Assembly (NCBI GenBank): GCA_946894095.1
Contig: OX335651.1
Span: 9,012,501 to 9,076,500, forward strand
Length of the DNA: 64,000 nt
Direction of reading: 5' to 3'
Origin: Incurvaria masculella
Taxonomy: Eukaryota > Arthropoda > Insecta > Lepidoptera > Incurvariidae
Below, in pieces: positions 34,513 through 44,869 of this stretch (positions are counted from its first letter, which is position 1; each line of letters starts with the position of its first letter). The notes below the pieces were generated by a model. It did not search any database, was not told where the DNA came from, and saw nothing but the letters and a program-made list of their open reading frames with translations. The position numbers were made by a program, and so were the translations under genes.

Positions 34513-34821
34513 GTTACGTTATAGCCAAGTTTAGCCCCAAAGTTAGCGTGTTGCCTACGTGTCATAATTTCTATTACAAAATACCCTCTTATTAAATGAC
34601 ACTGCCCCCAAGCTACTGAATACCTACGACCCTCCCCCGCATAAAATTCAGAAGGTCACGACGCTAAAGAGAATTCATTAGTGTGCACATGAACCAATTT
34701 ATTTTCCTCGGAAGCAAGTCAACGATAATATGTTTCATGAGATGGCGGCGATCGATCACTCCGGAAGTACGCGCGAGGCGCTAGGGCGCCACGCCAGTGA
34801 CTCCACTCCATGCAACCATAA
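34513..34821. other. Intron DNA, unassigned
   Basis: Nothing recognised; a GC-richer patch lies at 34740-34800. Confidence 0.45.
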
Positions 34822-35508
34822 CGACGGTGAAGAGTGAAGACCTCGTATGTCAATTTTTTTCCAAAAAAATTTTTTTACGTAAATAAAACGAAAACCACGT
34901 ACTTCATGACTTGGCATCGTCAAAACGCGTATCATACATCGCGTACATCTGGTGGCCTCTAGTGGGTAACTTTGAAAACCAAGTATAAAATATCACTTTG
35001 ACAGGTTGGTATGATAACCTCGTAAGTGTACGTGTCCGTCTACATTTTTCGATAAAATATCAAGATATTTGACGTTTTTACTACTTCCGAGTGTTGTGTA
35101 AAACTTGCGGATGATCAGGTGAGTGTTTAAAGTATTTTCAAGTATGTAAATACGTGATTTATAAAACATCATTCATGTATTAAAATGAAGAGCTCGTATG
35201 TCCCAAAGACTCAAAAGTTAAAAACTCGTATATTTGACATAGGAGTTTTTCGTCTTTATTGATACTGCAAGGCTGGCCGTGTCTGACTTTAAATACGTTG
35301 TATTCAATGAATTTTAGGTCTATGCAAACCTCGTATATCCTATAACTTTGTAATTCATGTTATTATGCTTTAACGTGTTTTTAAAAATGATTAGTCATGA
35401 AAAATTCATAGCTGCATTCATTGAGACTTTACTTCAGTAAAAACGTTTTTATTGTCTCCTGTAAAATTTACTTTTCTGGACTTACGAGGTCTTCACTCTT
35501 CACCGTCG
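34822..35508. mobile_element. Non-autonomous DNA transposon with 26-bp perfect TIRs
   Basis: The first 26 bases (starting CGACGGTGAAGAGTGAAGAC) are exactly complemented by the last 26. ATAA flanks both sides (34818-34821 and 35509-35512), reading as a 4-bp target duplication. The interior repeats CTCGTA(T) motifs near both ends and in the middle (about 34841, 35018, 35190, 35225 and 35328), possibly transposase-binding sites. No transposase ORF. Superfamily unknown. Confidence 0.88.
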
Positions 35509-35555
35509 ATAAGCAAAATATTATCAATATTAGAGACTATTCATGCAATACTTTT

Positions 35556-35839
35556 GAGCGGCTCGTAGCCCAGCGGCGCGGGTACTTGCCTAACATACCA
35601 GAGCTCTGTATTCAAATGCTCGCATGCACCACTTTCTTTCTCATTCGGAGTTGGATAAGTGCATTTCGTCACGAATGCGAGCTGCTGCATGGTTCGGAAC
35701 CCACGTAAAACTGTAGATCCCCTTCCCCTACTAGGTGGTAGGGTTTACGCCTGCCCGGGTCGGGAATGTGGTGTATTGGGCTAATATCACAAAGGTAGTT
35801 GTGTGGTATTAGTCTTCCATGTCAGGTTGCATAAAAAAA
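35556..35839 (+). repeat. tRNA-headed SINE with internal deletion
   Basis: Head GAGCGGCTCGTAGCCCAGCG, spacer with AAGTGCATTTCGTCACGAAT, shared body up to CTGCCCGGGT, then a jump to GGGAATGTGGTGTATTGGGC and the tail with GTCAGGTTGCAT plus A-run. The body between the tail and GTTGGTACC is missing. Confidence 0.85.
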
Positions 35840-36108
35840 TTCTCGGAGGGGTAGGCAGAGATGATAGAGCGCCATACAGTACGATCACGGCACACCTCTT
35901 TCGCTACATCTACCGACGTACATATTTTCATACATGCTCTACGATTACGGGTGCTACGTACCGGACCTTTACGAAGAATTACATCGATTTGGTCGCGGTA
36001 CTTTCTTCTAGGCCGCCCGGGCTCGCTCACTCTGTAATATTTGTTTTCGTCATCCATTGGTTCCATATGTCCTAACCATCTAATAACCAATTCTCGATTC
36101 TAGTCATA
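35840..36108 (-). pseudogene. LINE ORF2 C-terminal fragment
   Basis: Minus-strand translation reads VIRWLGHMEPMDDENKYYRV, then RPRRKYRDQIDVILRKG, CKxxNxxxAKEVCRDRTVWR-like spacing and SAYPS. RWLGHxxRM and RDRxxWRxxVxAYPS are typical of the region after the RT in RTE/jockey-like elements. Truncated at both ends. Confidence 0.78.
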
Positions 36109-36162
36109 ACATCATTTTTCAATTGACATTACTCTCTTACCCAGTCGTTTCGAAATTTGTCA

Positions 36163-36702
36163 GCTAAGGTCGGCCAACCAACTTACTTGATATTTGGTAT
36201 GTAAAATTAGGCTACAAATATCTGCATCTGCATGTCTTTGTTTTTTCGTTAACTGTATTCTGGGTCAAACCACAGAGAAAACAAAATTCGTATGAAAATT
36301 TTCTTTTTGCTTTAATTTCATTCGGTTTGAATTTTTCAAAAAAACAAAAGCGTACAAACACGGATATTTGTTACCTGATATTAGATATTAAATATCAATT
36401 TAATTGGAATTATTATTATGATTATTATAGCCTTATACACTATATCAAGTATAACAATATTTTTAAATTTCTAAGTTATTTTTTTCTTAGTGCCACCCAC
36501 TGCAGGTCTTGAGGTTTTGGTCATTTAAATAAATATTTCCTGGTGAACAACCACATCTGGGAGAGTATGAATAAATATTTAAAATCATTAACACAGCTTG
36601 TATATTTTCCTACAACAATACATACAAATTATTATTATATTTGAAATAGTGGTTTCCAAATGATAAGTAAACTACGTTTACTACGCTTACGGGCCGTTCC
36701 TT
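36163..36702. mobile_element. Diverged copy of fold-back MITE family B
   Basis: Shares AACTTACTTGATATTTGGTA, CTGGGTCAAACCACAGAGAA and the right-end CTTACGGGCCG with 11000-11493. About 230 bp of unrelated AT-rich sequence (36408-36640) interrupts the right half. Confidence 0.7.
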
Positions 36703-36739
36703 TCCTCAAGGAACGCATTTCTAACTGCATAGATTTTGC

Positions 36740-37000
36740 ATTTACATACATGTAGAGTATTTCAGACCCTCAACAAATGCTTCTGACGACTGGCATGGGC
36801 ATTCGAAAAATTTCAAAGGCTAACATAATAGGCAGTCAGGTCGACATCCCCAAAATAAGAACAAACCGATCCTCTAGATCGCTTGTCTGTAAGGTCAGTA
36901 AACTGTGGTTTGCACTACCTGCCGAAGTGCTTCCCCCAAAAGTTCAAACATGGTGTGAAGAAGCCCGTGAAAGTTTGACAGCAGAAGGGTCCATGACTTT
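36740..37000 (+). pseudogene. LINE C-terminal remnant
   Basis: The plus-strand frame includes KLWFALPAEVLPPKVQTWCE and EARESL, matching the LWNxLPxEVFPPxVxxWCEEAR ending seen in other remnants here. Confidence 0.65.
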
Positions 37001-37460
37001 TTATATTTATGTAAATACATATTTTTAATACAATTATGATGATGATGATTTCATAATTCTAGAAAAAAAAATCAATTTTAAATGTAAACTCAAGTGATCT
37101 GTTCAATGGTGAAACCTAGCGAAATATGTTTTCTAAGCCATTTAGTGATAAGTGATGCGTAACTCGTAATAGGCATACGTGCTATAATGGTGGAAATGCC
37201 ACCGATGGTTTGTACCAAGAGCACTGTGGGGCATATGAATATGGTAACAAAAGTTGCCCGCAATCTGCCTATCTAATGTTGACAAAAGATCATTAATTTT
37301 AAGTGTTTATGTGTATGTATAGTGCCTTCGAAAATAAGAGGAACGTTCGTTTTGTCTCTTTGTGCAGCGTCGGTAGGCCAGTGGCCCAATGCCTCCGGTA
37401 TCGGTCTTGAGGTTTAGCAACAATTCTTTATGTGAGATATTACCCGGAATTCTATAATAA
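37001..37460. other. Intron DNA, unassigned
   Basis: A scrap near 37365-37400 (GTCGGTAGGCCAGTGGCCCA) resembles the extreme 5' end of 5S-headed SINEs; the rest is not recognised. Confidence 0.4.
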
Positions 37461-37935
37461 CTAGCTGCGGTACCCGGCTCCGCTCGGGTTAGTGTCGGCT
37501 AAATAGTTTCATGGATAAAAAGTAGCCCACATGGCTGGTCCAAAATAGGTTCAAATTGGTTTGAGCCGAAATGGGAAACATCCAATAATTCACATTTAGA
37601 TTGTTATTTTAAAAAAAAGCATTTGCCGCCAGAACCTTTCTGCACTTGCACTGCTACATTGCTTACCTAGTAAGTAAGTAACGTATAACGTAGGTAAGTT
37701 TTGCGTGGACTCCAACGTGGCTGCTCCCAGGGATGCTATACGTTGTTAAAATACGCATATAAATCGGATAAGTGGTTCGCAAGTTATAAGAATTTAACAC
37801 TCACTACTTACCCCTCTGGCAATCAAGCATTATATTATGTAGCCTATACGTTTTGAGTAGAATCAGGCTTGACGTAGATATGATCCGCATCTAAATCGAG
37901 TTATTGGTTCCCAAGTAATAAATATTTTATTCCAT
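37461..37935 (-). repeat. RTE-like LINE 3' region, inverted copy
   Basis: Starts on the plus strand with TAGCTGCGGTACCCGGCTCC and includes GCATTTGCCGCCAGAACC, GCTTACCTAGTAAGTAAGTA and ATCCGCATCTAAATCGAG, all shared with 56716-57420. Confidence 0.75.
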
Positions 37936-38080
37936 TGTTTCCACCTCTGGCGATTTACCGAGATGCCAAGTAGGCCTAAAGTTGCGGGAAGTACCAAGCC
38001 GTACTTCGGACAATTAGTAGAAGTAAGTGATCCAGCAAGCTGCACACTCAACATCAAAATTCCAGAAGGTTGTCCACTTC

Positions 38081-38320
38081 AATAGTATTAACATGTTTAA
38101 TAAGTTACCAAGGGACTTGCGAGAATAAACTAACATAAGATTTAAAAAGAAGTTGGCTGCTTGACAAAACTTTTTACGATTTAAGTTATTTTAATATTAT
38201 TGTGTAAAACGACGAGTTAACATGATTTGTACCAATATTATAATCTCTTATACAAATGTAAGTTCTTAATATTGTAATGTAATCACTGCAAATAAAGATA
38301 TTTTGATTTGATTTGATTTA
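38081..38320 (+). pseudogene. LINE 3' end with TTTGA tail
   Basis: The frame reads NMFNKLPRDLR, then after a stop NIRFKKKLAAWLTKLF, a jockey-like C-terminus. An AATAAA signal and a TTTTGATTTGATTTGATTT tail follow, typical of lepidopteran LINE 3' ends. Confidence 0.7.
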
Positions 38321-38350
38321 AACACTGGGCATGATCGGGCTCTGAAGGAT

Positions 38351-38700
38351 TTTTTTTTATGCGGCCTGACATGGATGGCAATAATACCACACAACTACCG
38401 TTATGATATTAGCCCAATACACCACATTCCCTAAGGAATTAGGTGCCATGCCAGGACCTTCCCTTTATGAACACGGCTACATTGAACTGGATGGAAAACA
38501 CGGACAATTTTTCATTGTTTGCTAGTAGGGGAAGGGGACCTACAGTTTTACATGGATTCCGAACCATGGAGCAGCTCGCATTCGTGACGAAATGCACTTA
38601 TCGAACTCGGAAAGAGAAAGACAGTGGTGCAAGTCGGAATTGAACCCAGGCCTCTGGAACGCTGGGCCAGTCCCCGCACCACTAGGCTACGAGCCGCTCA
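38351..38700 (-). repeat. tRNA-headed SINE
   Basis: Read on the minus strand: head GAGCGGCTCGTAGCCTAGTG, spacer, part of the body (internal deletion between the CCTACTAGC position and AATGAAAAATTGTCCGTG), tail to GTCAGGCCGCAT and an A-run. Confidence 0.88.
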
Positions 38701-38714
38701 AGTCGGACTACCGT

Positions 38715-38926
38715 ACGACCGTTGAGGATGGCAGTAGTTTCACGTAATACTGTAGGTAGGATAATAGTCGACGAAGAATGAAAATTGACGTGGTTTTCCT
38801 TTTAGTACAATGTAACCGTGTGCAATAAGAGAAATATCCTGGCATAGCACCCAGTTACCTTGTGTTGGTTTAGGCTTATATCACAGTAGGTGTGGTATTA
38901 GCCATCATTTTTCAGTCAAAATAAAG
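38715..38926 (+). repeat. 5S-subfamily SINE, 5' truncated and diverged
   Basis: GACCGTTGAGGATGGCAGTA corresponds to the end of the 5S head; ACTGTAGG, GACGAAGAATGAAAATTG and GTGGTATTAGCCATC follow. Confidence 0.75.
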
Positions 38927-38945
38927 GTTAAGAAGGTGGCGAAGG

Positions 38946-39249
38946 TTTTTAGGGTTCCGTACCCAAAGGGTGCCAACGGAACCGTATTACTAAGCCTCCG
39001 CTGTCCGTCCGTCCGTCCGTCCGTTTGTCACAGGGCTGTATCTCATGAACCGTAACAGGTATAGGGAGCTGAAATTTTCACAAAGTGTGTGTTTTTTAAT
39101 TTGCCGCTATAACAACAAATAGGTAAAATTTAAAAATAATAAATATTAGAGGGGCCCCCATACGAAAAACGTGATATTTATATGTTATATCTTGTACTAT
39201 GGTACGGAACGTTTTTTGTGCGATTCCGACTCGCACTTGGCCGGTTTTT
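38946..39249 (-). repeat. (GGAC)n-associated interspersed element, copy 6
   Basis: Inverted full-length copy with a (GTCC) run at 39003-39023 and GACTCGCACTTGGCCGGTTT at the right end. Confidence 0.9.
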
Positions 39250-39937
39250 AGGAAGATTGAAGAGGACACACAATCGGAAATGATTTAGGCGCCTAAAAGC
39301 CTTTCCAACCAAATTAAATTCGGAAAATTGTCGTATGACCGTAATGGCATTTGAGTTTTCATCCACGCAAATTTCCCCGAATTACCAAGCAAAAACGCGT
39401 TTTTTCAGCGAGGGAAACTAATGACGTAACGCCGTCAGCGTGTCGGTGGCGGCGAGGACAGACGCGCCGAGGGCGGAAGATATCTTGCATGATAATGGGT
39501 TATTTGAGAAAACAACATAACCTTAAGAGCCTACATTTAAAAATTGAAACGCCCAATATTTACCTACAAAGATGTCGCGCAGCTACACTTCAGCTACCAA
39601 TCAGGAAAAACATGTTTTTCCTGATCAGGAAAAAAATGTCCAATAAAAAAAAATCTTTGAATATATTTTCAATCCCAAGTAGCTAGTCTTTTATATTTTC
39701 ATAAATTAGATTTCCTCTTAAATTACTAAGAGCAGTTTAATTTTGCATACTTTTTAATCCAAAATGTTACTTATTGATTTTTCCAGTACAAAAAACACTG
39801 ATAAAGCTTACAAATATAGACGACTATATTTTGGTTAGATCATGATGTTGGCATAATTTAAACCATATATCTTTAGAAATGGAGTAAGAAATAGCTTTAT
39901 CTTTTTTTGCATGGGCCAGCACGAATATTATACACTC
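39250..39937. other. Intron DNA with a perfect palindrome
   Basis: Contains the 24-bp palindrome at 39601-39624; otherwise unassigned. Confidence 0.45.
39601..39624. repeat. 24-bp perfect palindrome
   Basis: TCAGGAAAAACA followed directly by its complement TGTTTTTCCTGA. Confidence 0.9.
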
Positions 39938-40487
39938 TTAAGGTGGCCCAACCCGCTCATCTCCCCATACAAAAGGGGAAAGAAGATCACGCCTATATTT
40001 CTTGTCAGAGATCCAAAATTTTGCTCAAAATAGCTTTATTTGATTGAAGTAGATGTCTGATGACCATTGGCATTGTAATATTGTGTTTGGTTTCCAAGTT
40101 ATAACGTCCGAAAGTTCGGATTTTTCGCGCGTTTTATACAATAACTTTGGAGGTGGATTACGCAATGATAAAGTAAGAACATCTTAAAAAGATTAGTCAT
40201 CAGACATAGCTTATTTAATCAAGATTTATAATCTATTTGGTTTTTGTTAGATTTTTGACTACAGTGGTCGTGGTTTACTTTTAGCTATAAGTCGTTTTGA
40301 AAGTAAAATTTTCGTAAATTTTACCAAATCATACACTATGCACATTGTCTTTTTTGTGGACAGGTTGCATCTTCCTCATCACGGAGCCTGTCTTATTCTT
40401 AGAAACAGAGTAGGTCCCAGAGCGCAACAGCACGGTTTTGTACAGTGCCCGCGAATGAGTTGAGGCCGCCGGGTTGGGCCACCTTAA
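39938..40487. mobile_element. TTAA MITE family A, 550-bp copy 2
   Basis: Same termini and same length (550 bp) as 33835-34384, with TTAA at 39938-39941 and 40484-40487. Confidence 0.93.
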
Positions 40488-40699
40488 GGAAGGTTAACGT
40501 TAAGTACAACTACACTATTGGGAATTATATTCTAGATGAAATTAATCATATCCGAGACCTCGGCATCATTTTAAATAAATAAATTCGGTTTGATGTACAA
40601 AAAGAGCATTTGCCAAAAAAGCTTTTAATATGTAAGGTTTTAAGACTTACGTTACTTATAACTTAATAGTACGTAGTATCCTGGAATACATGTTTTATG

Positions 40700-41249
40700 T
40701 TAAGGTGGCCCATCCCGCTCATCTCCCTATACAAAAGGGGAAAGAAGATCACGCCCATATTTCTTGTCAGAGATCCAAAATTTTGCTCAAAATAGCTTTA
40801 TTTGATCGAACTAGATGTCTCATGTCCATTGGCATTGTAAAATTGTGTTTGCTTTCTAAGTTATAAGGTCCGAAAGTTCGCATTTTTCGCGCGTTTTATA
40901 CAATAACTTTGGAGGTGGATTACGCAATGATAAAGTAAGAACATCTTAAAAAGATTCGTCATCAGACATAGCTTACTTAATCAAGATTTTTAATCTATTT
41001 GGTTTTTGTTAGATTGTTGACTACAGCGGTCGTGGTTTACTTTTAGCTATTAGTCGTTTTTAAATTAAAATTTTCGTAAATCTTACCAAATCATACACTA
41101 TGCACATTGTCTTTTTTGTGGACATGTTGCATCTTCCTCATCACGGAGCCTGTCTTATTCTTTGAAACAGAGAAGGTCCCAGAGCGCAACAGCACGGTTT
41201 TGTACCGTGCCCGCGAATGAGTTAGGCCCGCCGGGTTGGGCCACCTTAA
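40700..41249. mobile_element. TTAA MITE family A, 550-bp copy 3
   Basis: Again exactly 550 bp, TTAA at 40700-40703 and 41246-41249; the left TIR carries CCCATCCC in place of CCCAACCC. In direct orientation, 212 bp from copy 2. Confidence 0.93.
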
Positions 41250-41263
41250 GCGCGGTTAAGAAA

Positions 41264-41386
41264 CTCATAAGTATAAGAGGTGCCAGACGACGGCCATGGG
41301 CTTTCGAATTTTCCGGGGGGCTGGGAAAATCATACCGGGCGGCCAGAAGCTTTTCACACCATTTTTTAAGGACCCCAGAGCTGTTT
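41264..41386 (-). pseudogene. LINE remnant, 3' portion, interrupted by a MITE
   Basis: Inverted relative of the 23890-24290 remnant (AGAGGTGCCAGACGACGGCC, AAAAAATGG position). Its upstream portion continues at 41686-41770 beyond the MITE. Confidence 0.65.
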
Positions 41387-41685
41387 GTCCCAGTTGTCAC
41401 CTAAAATGGGCGTTTACGGCAAACCGATCGACTGGCGTTTTGCTTCTTCAAGCTGTCAAAGTCAAACGCGGACTTCCGATTTGTATGAAAACGCGGAGTG
41501 GACGTAAACGGAAACGTCGACGTATTTACGGCAACGTTGAGTAAGCTGTCAAATCAAACTCGGACTCGCAAATGTTAGTTCGCTTAACGCCCACTGCGCG
41601 CGCTCTTAAATTTCTCCATACATTTGAAAACGCCAGCGCCAGTCGATCGGTTTGCCGTAACGCCAATTTAGGTGAGAACTGAGAC
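41387..41685. mobile_element. MITE family C, copy 3 (inverted)
   Basis: Left end GTCCCAGTTGTCACCTAAAA, right end CAATTTAGGTGAGAACTGAG. It has lost about 40 bp near the left end compared with 8063-8392 and splits a LINE remnant. Confidence 0.82.
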
Positions 41686-43450
41686 TACCGGCTCTAGTTG
41701 TAGTCTGGGGGCAATAGCTCGGCAGGGAGTCGATACAGCGGTTTAACGACACTATAGATACATAAATATTACTGCAGCAGCTATAAAAAGTTTTCGAACT
41801 CATTGGAGTATTCTGCAGACTTACCATGATATTCAGAATTTTTGCGTGACGGTAGTGTGTAATAGAAAATAAATACCTACCAGCATGATTAGTTCTGAGT
41901 GGGAGTTTAAGCTTGATTGCCTTAGTTATGAGCTCATTAAAAAGTTAACTCCGCTTTGGCTTCATAGTCTTTATCGACTTAAAGGTTATCTTAGCAGAAA
42001 CTTATTCTTAGGTTCCAAGTCTCGAGTATTAGCGATAAGTTCTGCCCTGCTTGCACAAGTTTTACTAGCACGAAGCAATTTGGAGCAGTTCCAACTTAGG
42101 AACGGATCTAAATGCATATACAATCGAATCGTGTATATCTTAATTATACCGTATCCGTACCATGGATCTAGTCCACGTCTGTAACTAGTTTTGTCCTGTT
42201 TTCAAATCAATTTTTTAAGGCATATTTAAATAAAATTTAATCTATTTACGAACTGTAATTTTGGAAACGTATACAGTTTATTAATTCCATTAAGATTATT
42301 GTAAAATAATTTTCTCCTGTCCTGGTTCTTGTTTCGTTTATTTATTTCTCTACTCTTGATTTAGTAGTAGTAAGTATTGCTGCTTCTGATGTAGAAAATA
42401 ATCGTATAATAGTTATGATATGTATTTAAGTTATTGTTCTGTAATATTTATTTGTGTTTGCCGCTTGTGCACCTTGCACCTTGCACTTTGGTACATCATT
42501 GTAATTATTCCTTTTGTTAATTATGTGTTTGTTACCTCGTTGGCATACCTGAATAAATTAATAAAAAATAGGCTGTCGTAACTAAAGGCAGAAGAAATCG
42601 AAGACTTGACAATTTAAGAAATGCATTCTTTGCCCATTAGCCAAGGCACAATTTTGCACGCCGACTGCGAATTAAACTAGACAAATCATCTTTCTGAAAA
42701 CCTAACCTAACCTAACGGCTCCCTACACCTAGAAGTTGTCAGATTTCAATTATCATTTTTTAATCACTTAACAAAGCTTGATTCTATGTCCGTATTTTTT
42801 GTAAATATCTGTATTTTCCAGAATTATGTTCTAAAATGATAGCAAAAAAACAACTTTTTCCAATATTTATCAGCCAATATTTTCCAATCTAAAAGGTAAA
42901 TCAATAAAGAAAAACATACAGACGTACGTTTTGACAATATAAACTTGAAAACCAAAATTTTAAAAACCTATTTAAATATTTAGACCATGTAAACAGTTAT
43001 CGCCCATAGTATGGGGAATTGATAGGGTAACGACTCTCTTAACATGCCGCCCCGCAACCGATCCTGCCTCGTAGCTACTTTGCCACATCTTGTAGCTCCC
43101 CGCGACGTTCGGAGTGATCATTCTGTTCACCCTTCAACAGCTCGTGGTGTCATATTGGCTTCTCTATTCACTTATCTCGGCCAACAGAGATGAAGGAATC
43201 ATCAAAATAACAAAAAAACCGAAATGTGATGAGGTATTTCGTTCCAAAAGAATCTGAAGCGTTTTAGGACAACATTCCAAATATTACCTTTTGTAGAAAG
43301 CATGTTTTTCACTTAATAGCAAATATTCATTCAGGGAAGAAATCCCTGAATGCTTGCTTCGCATAATTCAGGAAGTATAAGTGTGTCTCGTATACTCATT
43401 ATTTTCTTGTATCACGATGTTTTGTGGCTTAATGCCAAATGGAATTGATT
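41686..43450. other. Intron DNA, mostly unassigned
   Basis: 41686-41770 is the other half of the split LINE remnant. 42702-42716 holds three CCTAA units (telomere-like). 43329-43351 is a 9-bp-arm hairpin (ATTCAGGGA, TCCCTGAAT). The 41885-42184 open frame has no recognisable domain. Confidence 0.5.
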
Positions 43451-43690
43451 GTGAGCACGGCTACATTAACTGTGTACACGAGTGGGTTTAACCCTATCGC
43501 CTAGTAGGACAAGGGGGACTACAGCTCTACATGGATTCCAAACCATGGAAAAACGCTCGCATTTGTAACGAAATGAAATTATTCAAATAAGGAAGAGAAT
43601 TAAAGTGGTGCATGAACGGGGATTTAAACCTATTCTCTCTCTTCTGGCATAGAAGACAAGTCCACGCGCCCCTGAGCAACGACCTGCTCT
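43451..43690 (-). repeat. tRNA-headed SINE, diverged, tail missing
   Basis: On the minus strand: a diverged head, spacer with AATTTCATTTCGTTACAAAT, CCATGGTTTGGAATCCATGT, GGCGATAGGGTTAAACCC and CAGTTAATGTAGCCGTGCTC. Confidence 0.75.
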
Positions 43691-44766
43691 TGCCTTTTTG
43701 TGATCGTATAAAGCTCTTTCTTTTTCTCTTTCATCGTAAAAGCTCTTTCTCTTTTCCAACTTCGATTGGAGCTATTGTATTGGATTTATGTTAATCAATG
43801 TTGACCAAGAAACGGAATGACTCGCCTATATTTCTGTCTATCGGTCTATGACATCACGTCGCCAACCAACTACACGGCAACTAGTAGGGAATGACTATTT
43901 TCACTGAGGAAATTGAATTTCCTATCCTTACGTAGCGCAGTATAAAATCATAAATCAGTTTACAGCGGGACCATAGAAGCTCGCTATGAAAATGTGATAT
44001 ATTGGTGGTTTCGTTGCGGCGGACGTAGTTTCGGCGGAAGCAGGGCTATGAAGGGGCAGCTAGTTTATAATTATATGGGTTTCACCAAGTGCTGATTTAT
44101 TTTAATCGACACTTAAAGGGACTTTATTACTAAAGTGCTGATTATCTAGTACTGGTATTGATTGCAAGCTGCTAATAAGGGCCCCTAATATGCAGCGATT
44201 GAGCTAATCATCAGTAGGTGAAAAAGGCCCTTATTAATCACACTATTACAGTCAGTCCAACCATTTGTTTTGCTTTTGACATAAGCACGCCTATGATGTT
44301 CCGTAACTATTGACAAGCAACCATAGACAAAAAAAGTCAATATGTATGCAAGACGCTGTTTTTGGATGATTTGTTAAGCAAAAATAAAATATCACTGTGC
44401 TAAATCGATTAAAGCCTACATAAATAAAGTCGTTTGTGATGAGAAATTTAATCGGTAACGCATTAGGACATCACTAAACGATTAGAAAAAAAATCATAAA
44501 GTCGAACATAGAATCTCCTCCTTTTGTGAAGTGGGTTAAAACGTAATATAAATGGTTGGACAGGCTATAGTCCGTGCAAAACAAAAATTATATCGCTTCG
44601 AGCGGAGCCGGGCCCCGCAGCTAGTTATAGCATGAGCGCTTTCGGTAACAATCAGTTCAAACCTGCCACCGCCTTACACTCGCTTCTTACAGTTCTTGGG
44701 GATCTATTCTTTGAATTCCGTGCCCCGCAAACCACTTCAAAAGCGGTTGGAGCCTGTATAACCTGA
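43691..44766. other. Intron DNA, mostly unassigned
   Basis: A short RTE-like tail (CGAGCGGAGCCGGGCCCCGC, AGCTAGTT) ends near 44627; a 12-bp-arm inverted repeat (AATAAGGGCC/GGCCCTTATT) spans about 44174-44240. Confidence 0.5.
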
Positions 44767-44866
44767 GAAAAACTGGCCAAGTGCGAGTCGGAATCGCACA
44801 CGAAGGGTTCCGTCCCATCGTAGAAGTTATAACTCAAAATATCACATTTCTTGTTTGGGGGGTTAG
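44767..44866 (+). repeat. (GGAC)n-associated element, 5' fragment, copy 7
   Basis: Only the first 100 bp remain (GGCCAAGTGCGAGTCGGAAT, CACGAAGGGTTCCGTCCC). Confidence 0.8.
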
Positions 44867-44869
44867 TTT

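Noticed and set aside
42702..42716. Telomere-like CCTAA repeats
   Set aside because: Three units only, well within chance or retroelement debris; not an interstitial telomere array.
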